Notes under the pieces: model-generated
Databases searched by the model: none
What the model was told of the DNA's origin: nothing
What the model saw: only the letters and a program-made list of their open reading frames with translations
Assembly (NCBI RefSeq): GCF_014643535.1
Contig: NZ_BMJQ01000010.1
Span: 62,001-126,000 of the forward strand
Source: Aliidongia dinghuensis
Lineage (GTDB): Bacteria > Pseudomonadota > Alphaproteobacteria > ATCC43930 > CGMCC-115725
Reading direction: 5' to 3'
Length of the DNA stretch: 64,000 nt
In this document: in pieces, positions 38,085 to 47,146 of the stretch
Numbering within the stretch: the stretch's first letter is position 1
How the letters are laid out: each line of letters begins with the position of its first letter
Position numbers and translations under genes: made by a program

Positions 38085-39026
38085 TCAGCCGATCGGCAAG
38101 TCGCAGTCCCAATAGGGCGGCTGACCGATGCGCGCCGCCATGAAGTCGAGAAACGCGCGGACCTTGGGCGAAACGATGCGCTTCGGCGGATAGACGCCCC
38201 AGACGGCGCGCTCAGGCCCCGGCGCGATCATCCAGGCCCATCCGGTCAGCAGCGGCACGAGCCGGCCGGCGCGCAGGTCGTCGGCAACGAGCCATGTCGG
38301 CAGCAGCGCCAACCCCAGATTGTCCCGCACGGCCTGCAGCAGCGTCTCGGAATCGTTGGCGCGGAAGCTGCCCTCGATCCGGATCTCCGCGGCGTCCGCC
38401 TCCGGCTCCCCAACGGGGCGACAATACCACGCACCGCCCGGCAGCAAGGCAAAGGCCAAGCAGTCGTGCCGAGCGAGATCGCCCGGCGCTTCCGGCGCAC
38501 CATGCCGCCGCAGATAACCGGGGGCGCCGACCAGCAGGCGGCGCTGCGGCGCCAAGCGCCGGGCGACCAGCGTCGAATCGGCGAGCGCGCCGATGCGCAC
38601 GGCCACGTCCGCTCCGCTCTCGATCAGGTTCACCGTCGCGTCCGTCAGCGTCACGTCGAGGCGGATCAGCGGATGCAGCGACCGGAAGTCCTTAAGATGC
38701 GGCACGACATGCCGGCGGCCAAAGGCACCCGGGATATTGATCCGCAGCAGGCCCTGCGGCCGGGCATTGAGCGATCGCGTCGCCTCCCGCGCCTCCGCGA
38801 CCTCGGCCAGGATTGCGGTCGCCCGCTCGTGGAACGCCGTGCCGGCCTCCGTCAGGTGCAGCCGCCGGGTCGAGCGGTTGAGCAGCGCAGCCCCCAGATC
38901 CGCCTCGAGCGCGCTTACGTAGCGCGAGACGGTCGAGACCTTGAGATCCGCTTCGGCTGCAGCTTTTGAGAAGCTGCCGAGATCGACAGCGCGGACGAAG
39001 GCCCGCATGGCGGCCAGATAGTCCAT
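38085..39026 (-). CDS. LysR family regulator, divergent from lrgAB-like genes
   Basis: 313 residues. The N-terminal winged helix MDYLAAMRAFVRAVDLGSFSKAAAEADLKVSTVSRYVSALEADLG covers residues 1-45 in sequence. The substrate domain follows (PQGLLRINIPGAFGRRHVVPHL), as in the CrgA/DmlR branch. ATG 39026 matches the family start. It is divergent from the lrgA-like gene with 191 bases between, which suggests it controls that pair. Confidence 0.93.
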   Translation of the reverse strand: MDYLAAMRAFVRAVDLGSFSKAAAEADLKVSTVSRYVSALEADLGAALLNRSTRRLHLTEAGTAFHERATAILAEVAEAREATRSLNARPQGLLRINIPGAFGRRHVVPHLKDFRSLHPLIRLDVTLTDATVNLIESGADVAVRIGALADSTLVARRLAPQRRLLVGAPGYLRRHGAPEAPGDLARHDCLAFALLPGGAWYCRPVGEPEADAAEIRIEGSFRANDSETLLQAVRDNLGLALLPTWLVADDLRAGRLVPLLTGWAWMIAPGPERAVWGVYPPKRIVSPKVRAFLDFMAARIGQPPYWDCDLPIG

Positions 39027-39182
39027 CGCCCTCCCCTTGCGCGCAAAAATTGGCGGCAATCCCGCGCCACAGCGTCGCCATTCATCCCTTTTCTGCAAGA
39101 AAGATTCGACGGGAGAGACGTTTCGGCACCCGCGGACGGGCGCCATTCTTCGGGCACGGCATCCGTCACGAGGAGAAGATCG

Positions 39183-39221
39183 ATGGTCATGCGAAACGTA
39201 TCGCACGGGGGCCGGCCGTGA
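39183..39221 (+). CDS. 12-residue leader ORF overlapping the lrgA-like start
   Basis: A short frame, MVMRNVSHGGRP then stop, with a near-perfect Shine-Dalgarno AGGAGA (39171-39176) six bases upstream of its ATG. Its TGA (39219-39221) overlaps the GTG start of the lrgA-like gene (39218) as GTGA. It most likely delivers ribosomes to that start by termination-reinitiation, or else marks an old frameshift of the lrgA-like start. Too short for homology evidence. Confidence 0.45.
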   Translation: MVMRNVSHGGRP

Positions 39222-39625
39222 TCGGCGCCCTCTTCACCCTACTCGGCTGCCAATTTCTGGGTGAACTCCTGCGCGATGCCCTGCATCTGCCGATCCCAGG
39301 CCCGGTCGTCGGCATGATCCTGCTCGCCGTCGGCCTCGCGCTGCGCGGTGACGGAAGGGCCGAGGCCGAAGCATCCTCGGCGCTCGACCGGACCGCGGGC
39401 GTCCTGCTCGAGCATATGGGCCTGCTGTTCGTGCCAGCGGGCGTCGGGGTCATCACCTCGGCGGGCCTGCTCCGGACGGAATGGCTGCCGATCCTGGGCG
39501 GCCTCTTGGGCTCGACGGTGCTCAGCCTCGGCGTCACCGGCATCGCCATGCATCGTCTCGGCCGCCGCTCGGCGCAGCCCTGCGCGACACCCGCCCGCCA
39601 CGGCCGGCAAGAGGCAAGATCATGA
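39218..39625 (+). CDS. CidA/LrgA family holin-like protein
   Basis: 135 residues with four hydrophobic segments and the family pattern ALFTLLGCQFLGELLRDALHLPIPGPVVGM, then ALDRTAGVLLEHMGLLFVPAGVGVI. The inferred start is GTG 39218: no ATG lies in frame nearby, and the family begins right there. A 12-codon leader ORF with a strong ribosome site overlaps it. Together with the downstream LrgB-like protein it may control murein hydrolase activity or export small metabolites such as pyruvate or glycolate. Confidence 0.85.
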   Translation: MIGALFTLLGCQFLGELLRDALHLPIPGPVVGMILLAVGLALRGDGRAEAEASSALDRTAGVLLEHMGLLFVPAGVGVITSAGLLRTEWLPILGGLLGSTVLSLGVTGIAMHRLGRRSAQPCATPARHGRQEARS

Positions 39626-40341
39626 GCCGGATCGTTCTGGCACTCTGGGCGCCGCTCGCGCCCACGCCCCTGCTCTGGATCGCCGTGACGCTCGCCGCCT
39701 ATCTCGGCGCCCGTTCCCTGCAGCGCAGCGCCGGCGGCACGCCGCTTCTAAATCCGGTGCTGCTCGCCATCGCCGCGGTCGCAGCCCTCGTGCTCGCGAC
39801 CGGCACCCCGTACGGCACCTACTTTCAGGGCGCCGGGTTCATCCATTTCCTGCTGGGGCCGGCGACGGTCGCACTCGCCATCCCGCTTGCCCGCAACCTG
39901 CCCCACGTCCGCCGCAGCCTCCACGGTGTGGGCCTGGCGCTCCTTGCCGGCTCGACGACGTCGATCACGGGCGGCATCGGCCTGGTCTGGCTCCTGGGCG
40001 GCAGCCGAGCGGTGGCGCTCTCCATGGCGCCCAAGGCCGTCACCACGCCCATTGCCATGGCTGTGTCTGAGGAGATCGGCGGCATCCCGGGGCTCACCGC
40101 CGCCCTCGCCATCGTCGGCGGCATCGTGGCCGCGATTGTCGGGCGGCGCCTGCTCAGCTGGCTCAAGATCGACGACTGGCGGGCCCACGGGCTTGCGGCG
40201 GGCGTCGCCGGCAGTGGCGTCGCCGCGGCCCAGGTCGCGGCCGAAGACGGGCTGGGTGCCGCCTTCGCCGCTCTCGGCATCGCGCTCAACGGCCTCCTGA
40301 CCGCCCTCGTGGTGCCGCTCGCCCCGCTCTTGTGGCGCTGA
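39622..40341 (+). CDS. LrgB/CidB family membrane protein
   Basis: 239 residues, about seven hydrophobic segments; YFQGAGFIHFLLGPATVALAIPL, LLAGSTTSITGGIGLVWLLG and APKAVTTPIAMAVSEEIGG are the conserved LrgB blocks. ATG 39622 overlaps the stop of the LrgA-like gene (ATGA). The open frame upstream to 39481 is a shadow. LrgB partners are involved in autolysis control or metabolite export. Confidence 0.92.
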   Translation: MSRIVLALWAPLAPTPLLWIAVTLAAYLGARSLQRSAGGTPLLNPVLLAIAAVAALVLATGTPYGTYFQGAGFIHFLLGPATVALAIPLARNLPHVRRSLHGVGLALLAGSTTSITGGIGLVWLLGGSRAVALSMAPKAVTTPIAMAVSEEIGGIPGLTAALAIVGGIVAAIVGRRLLSWLKIDDWRAHGLAAGVAGSGVAAAQVAAEDGLGAAFAALGIALNGLLTALVVPLAPLLWR

Positions 40342-40366
40342 GCCCGCCGCTTACTCCGCGCCGCGC

Positions 40367-40678
40367 TTACTCTTCGTCGAGGTTCGGCAGCATGCCGAGC
40401 GCGCGCATATAGACCTCGAGCATGGTCTCTTCCTCGTCGAGCTCGGCGCGGTCGCGCTTCCGAATCGAGATGATCTTGCGGATGATCTTGATATCGAAGC
40501 CGTTGCCCTTGGCCTCGGCGAACACGTCCTTGATGTCCTCGGCCAGGGCCTTCTTCTCTTCCTCCAGCCGCTCGATGCGCTCGATGATCGTGCGGAGCTG
40601 CTCGCCGGCGATGCCGCCGACGTCGGCCGGCCGCGCCTTCTGAGAGCCGTTCGTCTGCGCCTCGTCGAAATCGACCAT
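40367..40678 (-). CDS. DUF2312 nucleoid-associated protein (GapR-like)
   Basis: 103 residues, mostly coiled coil: [38 protein letters not shown], then [31 protein letters not shown]. This is DUF2312, whose Caulobacter member GapR binds overtwisted AT-rich DNA ahead of replication and transcription. Length and motifs match. It is convergent with the lrgB-like gene and divergent from ahcY. Confidence 0.92.
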   Translation of the reverse strand: MVDFDEAQTNGSQKARPADVGGIAGEQLRTIIERIERLEEEKKALAEDIKDVFAEAKGNGFDIKIIRKIISIRKRDRAELDEEETMLEVYMRALGMLPNLDEE

Positions 40679-40879
40679 GGTCGTCGTGTCCTCTTGTCTC
40701 GCTCTGCATTCACGGGGGCGGCCGGACGAGCCTCGGATCGGGACCGCCCCATCGCCTCGAAAGGCGCGCGACCATATCGACGGCCGGCCATGCGTGCAAG
40801 CCGGTGCGCTTCTGCCGAGAGCGGCGTTAGTCCTCCGGGCCTTGCCGCAGCGCCACCGCTGCTGCTATAGCCCGCTCGT

Positions 40880-40900
40880 GATCCGGCCGCTGGCCGGATC
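40880..40900 (+). promoter_or_regulatory. Hairpin in the ahcY leader
   Basis: GATCCGGCC-GCT-GGCCGGATC, a 9-bp perfect stem with a 3-base loop, lies 30 bases upstream of the ahcY start and just before the ribosome site region TTGAGGATTTGGAGA. A SAH riboswitch would be expected in some relatives, but the conserved core was not seen, so this may simply be a leader or upstream hairpin. Confidence 0.45.
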
Positions 40901-40930
40901 GGCCATTTTCTTGAGGATTTGGAGACAGGC

Positions 40931-42226
40931 ATGGCAACGTTCACCGACTACAAGGTCGCGGACATCAATCTGGCGGGCTGGGGCCGCAAGGAAATCGCGA
41001 TCGCCGAGACGGAAATGCCGGGCCTGATGGCGCTGCGCCGTGAATTTGGCGCGACGAAGCCGCTCAAAGGGGCCCGCATCGTCGGCTGCCTGCACATGAC
41101 GATCCAGACGGCGGTGCTGATCGAGACGCTGGTAGAGCTTGGCGCCACCGTGCGCTGGTCATCCTGCAACATCTTCTCGACCCAGGATCAGGCCGCGGCC
41201 GCCATCGCCGCCGCCGGCATCCCGGTGTTCGCCTGGAAGGGCGAGACGGAAGAGGAATTCTGGTGGTGCATCGAGCAGACGCTGCGCGGCCCCGACGGCT
41301 GGACGCCGAACATGGTGCTGGACGACGGCGGCGACGCGACGCAGATCCTGCACGACAAGTATCCGGAGATGCTGAAGGACATCCGCGGCATCTCGGAAGA
41401 GACGACCACGGGCGTGCATCGCCTCTATGAGATGATGAAGGCGGGCACGCTCGCGGTGCCGGCGATCAACGTCAACGACAGCGTGACGAAGTCGAAGTTC
41501 GACAATCTCTACGGCTGCCGCGAGAGCCTGGTCGACGGTATCAAGCGCGCGACCGACGTCATGATGGCGGGCAAGATCGCCGTCGTCGCCGGCTTCGGCG
41601 ACGTGGGCAAGGGCTCGGCCGCCTCGCTCCGCAGCCAGGGCGCCCGCGTCATGGTGACCGAGATCGACCCGATCTGCGCCCTGCAGGCGGCGATGGAAGG
41701 CTACCAGGTCGTGACCATGGACGAGGCCGCCCCCTTGGGCGACATCTTCGTGACCGCGACCGGCAACGTCGACGTCATCACGCTCGACCACATGCGCGCC
41801 ATGAAGGACCGCGCGATCGTCTGCAACATCGGCCACTTCGATAGCGAGATCCAGATCGCCTCGCTGCGCAACTATGTCTGGGAAGAAGTGAAGCCCCAGG
41901 TCGACGAGGTCGTGTTCCCCGACGGCAAGCGCCTGATCGTGCTCGCCAAGGGCCGGCTCGTGAACCTGGGCTGCGCCACCGGCCACCCGAGCTTCGTCAT
42001 GAGCGCGTCCTTCACCAACCAGGTGCTGGCGCAGATCGAGCTCTGGGTGAACCACGCCAAGTACGAGCGCAAGGTCTACGTGCTGCCGAAGCATCTCGAC
42101 GAGAAGGTGGCGGCACTCCATCTCGAGAAGCTGGGCGCGAAGCTCACCAAGCTCAGCACCGAGCAGGCCAAGTACCTCGGCATCGAGGAGAAGGGCCCGT
42201 TCAAGGCCGACCACTACCGCTACTAG
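40931..42226 (+). CDS. ahcY: Adenosylhomocysteinase
   Basis: 431 residues. Hydrolyses S-adenosylhomocysteine to adenosine and homocysteine with tightly bound NAD. Seen: [73 protein letters not shown] loop ([18 protein letters not shown]), NIGHFDSEI and the C-terminal [13 protein letters not shown] seven bases before ATG 40931 supports this start. The usual alphaproteobacterial insertion is short here, as expected from the length. Confidence 0.98.
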   Translation: MATFTDYKVADINLAGWGRKEIAIAETEMPGLMALRREFGATKPLKGARIVGCLHMTIQTAVLIETLVELGATVRWSSCNIFSTQDQAAAAIAAAGIPVFAWKGETEEEFWWCIEQTLRGPDGWTPNMVLDDGGDATQILHDKYPEMLKDIRGISEETTTGVHRLYEMMKAGTLAVPAINVNDSVTKSKFDNLYGCRESLVDGIKRATDVMMAGKIAVVAGFGDVGKGSAASLRSQGARVMVTEIDPICALQAAMEGYQVVTMDEAAPLGDIFVTATGNVDVITLDHMRAMKDRAIVCNIGHFDSEIQIASLRNYVWEEVKPQVDEVVFPDGKRLIVLAKGRLVNLGCATGHPSFVMSASFTNQVLAQIELWVNHAKYERKVYVLPKHLDEKVAALHLEKLGAKLTKLSTEQAKYLGIEEKGPFKADHYRY

Positions 42227-42238
42227 TAGAACAAGTGG

Positions 42239-42310
42239 GGGGAGCACGGGTGCGGGCTCCCCGCCCCTCTTCGGGCCTTTCGGCGGCGCAGTTTCGATGC
42301 GCCGCCGAAA
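42239..42310 (+). terminator. Tandem hairpins after ahcY
   Basis: Two hairpins follow the ahcY stop. GGGGAGC (42239-42245) pairs with GCTCCCC (42256-42262). TTTCGGCGGCGCA (42278-42290) pairs perfectly over 13 bp with TGCGCCGCCGAAA (42298-42310), with a 7-base loop. The second, flanked by its own A/T ends, is the likelier terminator. Confidence 0.65.
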
Positions 42311-42449
42311 CCGTTTCTGAGCCGAAACAGCATCGCTTGTGGCGGGCGCGCCGAGCCCTTACCATGAGAACCATGAACGTGCCGACCGCCGCCGCGATCT
42401 GGGTGACGCTCACCGGTTGCGCCAGTGCATCCGGGCCGGGACGTGCCGC

Positions 42450-44672
42450 ATGTTGACCGAACTGCTTCTCGTCGTCGCGATCGGCGCCGGCATCGGCGCG
42501 CACGAGCGGCAACGGCGCCTGCGCCGGCGGGCGGAACGGGCGGGAGCACTCCTGTCGGCGGGGCTCGGCACGATCTCCGGCGTCTGCTACCGCTATGTCG
42601 ACGGCCGGGCGATCCGGATCGACGGACGCGGCGACGATCCCGTATGGCCGCTGGTGCTGGACGACCTGCTGCGCTTGGCCCCGACCGTGGAAGCGGCCGT
42701 GCGCGCCGCCTTCGCCTCGCTTGCCTTGACCGGCAAGGGCGAGACGCTGCAGATGACGCTCGAGGACGGCAGCCGCCGCGCGATCGAGCTCACTCTGCAC
42801 CGCGTCACCTCGACCGATCAGCGCCTGTCGTTCGACCTCGTCTGGGTGACCGACATCTCGGACCGCGCGGCGGCCCTCGCCGAAGGCGCTGAGCGGGCGG
42901 CCGAGCGCGACCGGCTCGCCGCCGCCCTCGACACGATCCCCGTGCCGGTCTGGTGGCGTGACCGCGAGCTCGCGATCACCAACGGCAACGCCCGCTTCCG
43001 CCAGCTGCCGGCCCTGGCCACCTTCTCGCGCCCGCTTGCCGACAGCGCCGCCGCGACCGGCACGCCGCAGAGCGCCGCCGGCATGATCGGCGGCGAAACG
43101 GGTGGACCGTTCGAGGTGACCGAGATCCCGATTCCAGGCGGCAGCACCGTCGGCTTCGCCCGCGACCGGAGCGAGATCGAGCAGGCACGCAACGAGATCA
43201 CCCGGCTCGGCGTCGCCCACCGCGAAGTGCTGGAGACGGTGACGACCGCGATCGCGATCTTCGGCCCCGACGCGCGGCTCCTGTTCTACAACACCGCCTA
43301 TGGCCGGCTCTGGCAGCTCGATCCGGATTTCCTCGACACCGAGCCGGCGCTGCCCGAGGTGCTGGACCTGCTGCGCGAGCAGCGGGTGCTGCCGGAATAT
43401 GCCGACTTCCGTAAGTTCAAGGCGGAACAGGCCGCCCTCTTCTCTGACTTGCGGGCGCCGCGCGAGGAGCTGCTGCATCTGCCCGACGACCGCACCTTGC
43501 GCCAGGTCGTAAGCCGCCACCCGTTCGGCGGCCTCACCTTCACCTATGAGAATGTGACCGACCGGCTGGCGCTCGAACGCTCCTACAACACGCTGTCCGA
43601 GGTGCAGCGCGCAACGCTCGACAATTTGTCCGAAGGGCTCGTCGTGTTCGGCAGCGACGGGCGCTTGACGCTCTGGAACCCGGCCTTTGCCGAGATGTGG
43701 CTGCTGCAGCCGCACGATCTCGCCAATCGCCCGCATATCTCGACGCTTGTCGAACGGATGCGACCGTTCTACGCCGAGGAGGCCTGGGACAAGACCAAGG
43801 CCGAGATCATCGACCGGGTGATCTCGTACACGAGCTATGCCAGCACGCTCGACCGGCGCGACGGGCTCGTGCTCGAGATCAACACGATCCCGCTGCCGGA
43901 CGGCAACGTGCTCTTGAGCTATCTCGACGTCTCGGACTCGGCGCGCGTGCGCAAGGCGCTCCGGGACCGGAACGAGGCGCTCGAGACCGCGGGCCGCTTG
44001 AAGAGCGAATTCATCGCCAACGTGTCCTACGAACTCAGGACGCCCTTGAACGCGATCATCGGCTTCGCCGACATCCTGTCGAACCAGTATTTCGGGCCGC
44101 TGAACGACCGGCAGCTCGAATACAGCCGTGGCATCTTCGAGAGCTCGCAGCGGCTCATGTCGCTCATCAACGACATCCTCGACATCGCCTCGATCGAGGC
44201 CGGGGAGCTCACGCTCGACCGGTCGCCGGTCGATGTTCATGCCATGCTGGCGAGTGTCTTGACCTTGACGCGCGAGCGGGCGAAGCACCTGCAGCTCAAC
44301 CTCGCCTTCGACTGCCCGCACGACATCGGCGTCGTGACTTTGGACGAGGCGCGCATCCGCCAGGCCCTCTTCAACCTGCTGTCGAACGCCATCAAGTTCA
44401 CGCCGACCGGCGGCACGATCACGCTCGGCGCGCGCCGGATCGGCCCGGAGGTCGCCCTGAGCGTCAGCGACACCGGCATCGGCATCGCGGCCGAGCTGCA
44501 GGCCAAGGTGTTCGAGAGCTTCGAGCGCGGCCAGACCGACGGCCGCCAGGTCGGCGCCGGGCTCGGGCTGACGCTGGTGCGCAGCTTCATCGAGATGCAC
44601 GGCGGTCGGGTCGAGCTCGATTCGGCCGTGAACGGCGGCACCTGCGTCACCTGCTGGCTGCCGGCGCTGTAA
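42450..44672 (+). CDS. divL: DivL-like PAS kinase with Tyr in place of the phospho-acceptor His
   Basis: 740 residues. A single N-terminal membrane helix (LTELLLVVAIGAGIGA), PAS-type regions through about residue 510 (including DPDFLDTEPALPEVLDLLREQ and LSEGLVVFGSDGRLTLWNPAFAEMW), then a dimerisation region and HATPase domain. The H-box reads FIANVSYELRTPLNAIIGF: the normal His is Tyr527. The ATP-binding boxes are intact (NLLSNAIKF, DTGIGI, GAGLGLTLV). Caulobacter DivL is the same type (Tyr550, 769 residues) and acts with DivK and CckA in cell-cycle polarity. Start ATG 42450. Confidence 0.88.
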   Translation: MLTELLLVVAIGAGIGAHERQRRLRRRAERAGALLSAGLGTISGVCYRYVDGRAIRIDGRGDDPVWPLVLDDLLRLAPTVEAAVRAAFASLALTGKGETLQMTLEDGSRRAIELTLHRVTSTDQRLSFDLVWVTDISDRAAALAEGAERAAERDRLAAALDTIPVPVWWRDRELAITNGNARFRQLPALATFSRPLADSAAATGTPQSAAGMIGGETGGPFEVTEIPIPGGSTVGFARDRSEIEQARNEITRLGVAHREVLETVTTAIAIFGPDARLLFYNTAYGRLWQLDPDFLDTEPALPEVLDLLREQRVLPEYADFRKFKAEQAALFSDLRAPREELLHLPDDRTLRQVVSRHPFGGLTFTYENVTDRLALERSYNTLSEVQRATLDNLSEGLVVFGSDGRLTLWNPAFAEMWLLQPHDLANRPHISTLVERMRPFYAEEAWDKTKAEIIDRVISYTSYASTLDRRDGLVLEINTIPLPDGNVLLSYLDVSDSARVRKALRDRNEALETAGRLKSEFIANVSYELRTPLNAIIGFADILSNQYFGPLNDRQLEYSRGIFESSQRLMSLINDILDIASIEAGELTLDRSPVDVHAMLASVLTLTRERAKHLQLNLAFDCPHDIGVVTLDEARIRQALFNLLSNAIKFTPTGGTITLGARRIGPEVALSVSDTGIGIAAELQAKVFESFERGQTDGRQVGAGLGLTLVRSFIEMHGGRVELDSAVNGGTCVTCWLPAL

Positions 44673-44695
44673 CTCGCCCCCTTGAAGCGCCGCCG

Positions 44696-45712
44696 TCAGA
44701 GGCCGGGCACGCCCTTCGAGGTCGAATATTCGAAATGCAGTGCCTCGTTCGGGTGGACCAGCGGATAGGCCGCGTGTGCGGCATGCGCCGCCTCGGCGAA
44801 GCCGGTCGTGATCAGCTTGAGCTTGTGCTTGTAGGTCACGATGTCGCCGACAGCGAACACGCCCGGGATGTTGGTCTCGGCGGTCGACGGGTCGATCGAC
44901 ACGGTATGGCGGTCGAGCGCCAACCCCCAGTCCGCAATCGGCCCGAGGTTCATCGACAGGCCGAAGAACGGCAGCAGCACGTCGGCGTCGAGCCGGCGTT
45001 CCTTGCCGTCGAGGTCGGCGACGACGACGGCGCTCAAGTGCCCGTTCGCCCCATCGAGCCCGTGGAGCTGATAAGGCACGACGAGGTCGATCTTGCCGCT
45101 TTCGGCGAGCTGGTCGAGCCGGGCCGCACTCTCCGGCGCCGCGCGGAACTTGGCCCGGCGGTGCACGACCATGACCCGCTCCGCGACCTCGGCGAGCGAA
45201 ATCGCCCAGTCGACCGCCGAATCGCCACCGCCAGCGATGACGATGCGCTGGCCGCGGAACGCCTCGCGCCGCTGGACCATGTAGAAGACGCTCTTGCCCT
45301 CGAAAGCCTCGATGCCGTCGAGCGGCGGCCGGTTCGGCCCGAAGGCGCCGCAGCCGGCGGCGAGGATCACGGCCTTGGCGGCGATCGTCTGGCCGCGCGA
45401 GGTCTCGAGCCGGAACCCGCCGTCCTCGATCTGCGTGAGCCCGGTCACCTGCTGGCCCAGGTGATAGACCGGGTGGAAGGGGGCGGCCTGGTGCGCGAGC
45501 TTGTCGATGAGATCCCGCGCCTCGATCGCCGGGTGGCCGGCCACGTCATAGATCGGCTTTTCCGGATAGAGCGCTGCGCATTGGCCGCCCACCATGTCGA
45601 GCGTGTCGATGACATGCGTGCGCATGCGCAGCATGCCGCATTCGAAAATGGCGAACAGGCCGACCGGCCCGGCGCCGATGATCGCGACATCGGTCTCGTG
45701 GTGGGTGGACAT
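44696..45712 (-). CDS. Ferredoxin--NADP+ reductase, thioredoxin-reductase-like type
   Basis: 338 residues. TDVAIIGAGPVGLFAIFECG (FAD), LDMVGGQCAALYPEKPIYDV, VIAGGGDSAVDWA (NADPH) and GVFAVGDIVTYKHKLKLI. The CxxC active site of thioredoxin reductase is absent, and the YPEKPIYDVAG block is that of the FNR2 family, which passes electrons from NADPH to ferredoxin or flavodoxin. ATG 45712 (MSTHHETDV) is chosen over 45832. Convergent with the DivL-like gene and divergent from a cupin gene. Confidence 0.92.
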   Translation of the reverse strand: MSTHHETDVAIIGAGPVGLFAIFECGMLRMRTHVIDTLDMVGGQCAALYPEKPIYDVAGHPAIEARDLIDKLAHQAAPFHPVYHLGQQVTGLTQIEDGGFRLETSRGQTIAAKAVILAAGCGAFGPNRPPLDGIEAFEGKSVFYMVQRREAFRGQRIVIAGGGDSAVDWAISLAEVAERVMVVHRRAKFRAAPESAARLDQLAESGKIDLVVPYQLHGLDGANGHLSAVVVADLDGKERRLDADVLLPFFGLSMNLGPIADWGLALDRHTVSIDPSTAETNIPGVFAVGDIVTYKHKLKLITTGFAEAAHAAHAAYPLVHPNEALHFEYSTSKGVPGL

Positions 45713-45870
45713 GGGTATCGTCTTTCTCGCGCGTGATCTCGGTCCGCCGGCTTGGGCCGCTCCAGCCGCTGGATATTTCCGGCGGAAGGCAGGAACATGA
45801 CCGCCTCCGTGCGCGCAATCAACCCCGGCCATGATCCGCCGGACAGCCCCACCCTGCTTCGGAGTTCATC

Positions 45871-46389
45871 ATGACCCGACCGATCCTCAACCTCGACGAG
45901 GTCGACCTCAAGCCGATGCCCCCGGAATATGCCGCGACCGGGCCGGCAGCCGAGCGCTATGCGCCGCTGGTCGGCCAGCTGGGCACGCGCGTCGGTGCGC
46001 AGAAGCTCGGCTACAACGTGACGGCGCTGCCGCCCGGCAAGCGCGCCTACCCGCGCCACAACCACTGGATCAACGAGGAAATGTTCCTGGTCTTGGCCGG
46101 CCAGGGCGAGGTCTGCATCGGCGAGGCGACCTACCCGCTGCGCCCGGGCGACGTCATCGCCTGCCCGCCCGGTGGCCCGGAGACGGCGCACCAGATCCGC
46201 AACACCGGCACGGAGGAGCTGCGCTATCTCGCGATCAGCACCCGCATGTTGCCGGAGGTCGTCGAGTACCCGGACTCCGGTAAATTCGGCGTCAAGGCGC
46301 TCTTGGGTCCGGACGCCGAGGGCAAGCCGCAAAGCTTCCAGGCCCTGGGCCGCGACCGCGATGCCGTCCATTACTGGGACGGCGAATGA
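45871..46389 (+). CDS. Cupin domain protein
   Basis: 172 residues. A single cupin barrel: PRHNHWINEEMFLVLAGQGEV (motif 1 with His, His and Glu ligands, about residues 65-85), then LRPGDVIACPPGGPETAHQIRNTG (motif 2 with His). The C-terminal segment is acidic. Substrate unknown; similar proteins are annotated as transcriptional or isomerase-like cupins. Divergent from the ferredoxin reductase gene with 158 bases between, convergent with the molybdoenzyme gene. Confidence 0.85.
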   Translation: MTRPILNLDEVDLKPMPPEYAATGPAAERYAPLVGQLGTRVGAQKLGYNVTALPPGKRAYPRHNHWINEEMFLVLAGQGEVCIGEATYPLRPGDVIACPPGGPETAHQIRNTGTEELRYLAISTRMLPEVVEYPDSGKFGVKALLGPDAEGKPQSFQALGRDRDAVHYWDGE

Positions 46390-46393
46390 CGGC

Positions 46394-47146
46394 TCAGGAG
46401 CCGCTATACCAGTTGTAGCCCTGGTCTTCCCAATAACCGCCCGGATTGTCGTTGGTCACGAACAGGGCCGCGATGTGCTTCGGGTTCTTGAAGCCGAGCT
46501 TGGTCGGCACGCGCAGCTTCAAGGGGAAGCCATATTCCGGCGGCAGCGGGTCCTTGCCGTAATCGAGCGCGAGGATGGTCTGCGGATGCAGCGCCGTCGC
46601 CATGTCGAGGCTGGAATAGTACCGATCGGCGCATTTGAAGCCGACGTAGCGGGCGCGAAGGTCGGCGCCGATCCGTTCGAGGAACGTGCGGAACGGCACG
46701 CCCGACCATTGGCCGATGGCGCTCCAGCCCTCGATGCAGATATGGCGCGTGATCTGGCTCTGCTGCGGCAGGGTCCGCAGCCGCTCGAGGGTCCAGGGGC
46801 TCTTGTCCTGGACCAGGCCCGAGACCTCGAGCTGCCAGTCGCCGCCGTCGATGTCGGGCACGTCGTCGATGGCATAGAAGGCATTGAACGGAAACGGCTT
46901 GGTGATGTCGCTCTCGGCATAGGTCGGCGCCAGCCGGTCCGGGTCGAACAGCCAGGCCTGCACCCGGTCGTTCCAGCGCGACATGGCCCAGAGCACCTTG
47001 TCGACCGCGTCGCCGTCGGTGAGATCGCAGCCGGTGAGCATGGCGAGCGCGCCCAAGGACAGGCTGTTGCGCAGGAACAGGCGCCGCTCCAGGCGGACGA
47101 GGTCGGGGGTTGCGTCGGAGCGCTTCAGCCTTTTGCTCAGGCTCAT
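46394..47146 (-). CDS. Periplasmic molybdopterin oxidoreductase (sulfite-oxidase/MsrP fold)
   Basis: 250 residues. The N-terminus LERRLFLRNSLSLGALAMLTGC combines a twin-Arg-like export signal with a lipobox-like LTGC. The sulfite-oxidase fold follows: RTLPQQSQITRHICIEGWSAIGQWSGV (Cys that binds molybdenum) and YGFPLKLRVPTKLGFKNPKHI. It resembles MsrP (YedY), which repairs methionine sulfoxide, but its partner here is a b561-type cytochrome. ATG 47146 overlaps the upstream gene (ATGA). Confidence 0.88.
   Translation of the reverse strand: MSLSKRLKRSDATPDLVRLERRLFLRNSLSLGALAMLTGCDLTDGDAVDKVLWAMSRWNDRVQAWLFDPDRLAPTYAESDITKPFPFNAFYAIDDVPDIDGGDWQLEVSGLVQDKSPWTLERLRTLPQQSQITRHICIEGWSAIGQWSGVPFRTFLERIGADLRARYVGFKCADRYYSSLDMATALHPQTILALDYGKDPLPPEYGFPLKLRVPTKLGFKNPKHIAALFVTNDNPGGYWEDQGYNWYSGS

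Noticed and set aside
40679..40930. SAH riboswitch before ahcY
   Set aside because: The conserved core of the SAH riboswitch could not be found. Only a simple 9-bp hairpin is present.
42201..44600. 799-residue minus-strand frame over the DivL-like gene
   Set aside because: Mirror frame with no domain; the plus-strand gene has conserved kinase motifs.
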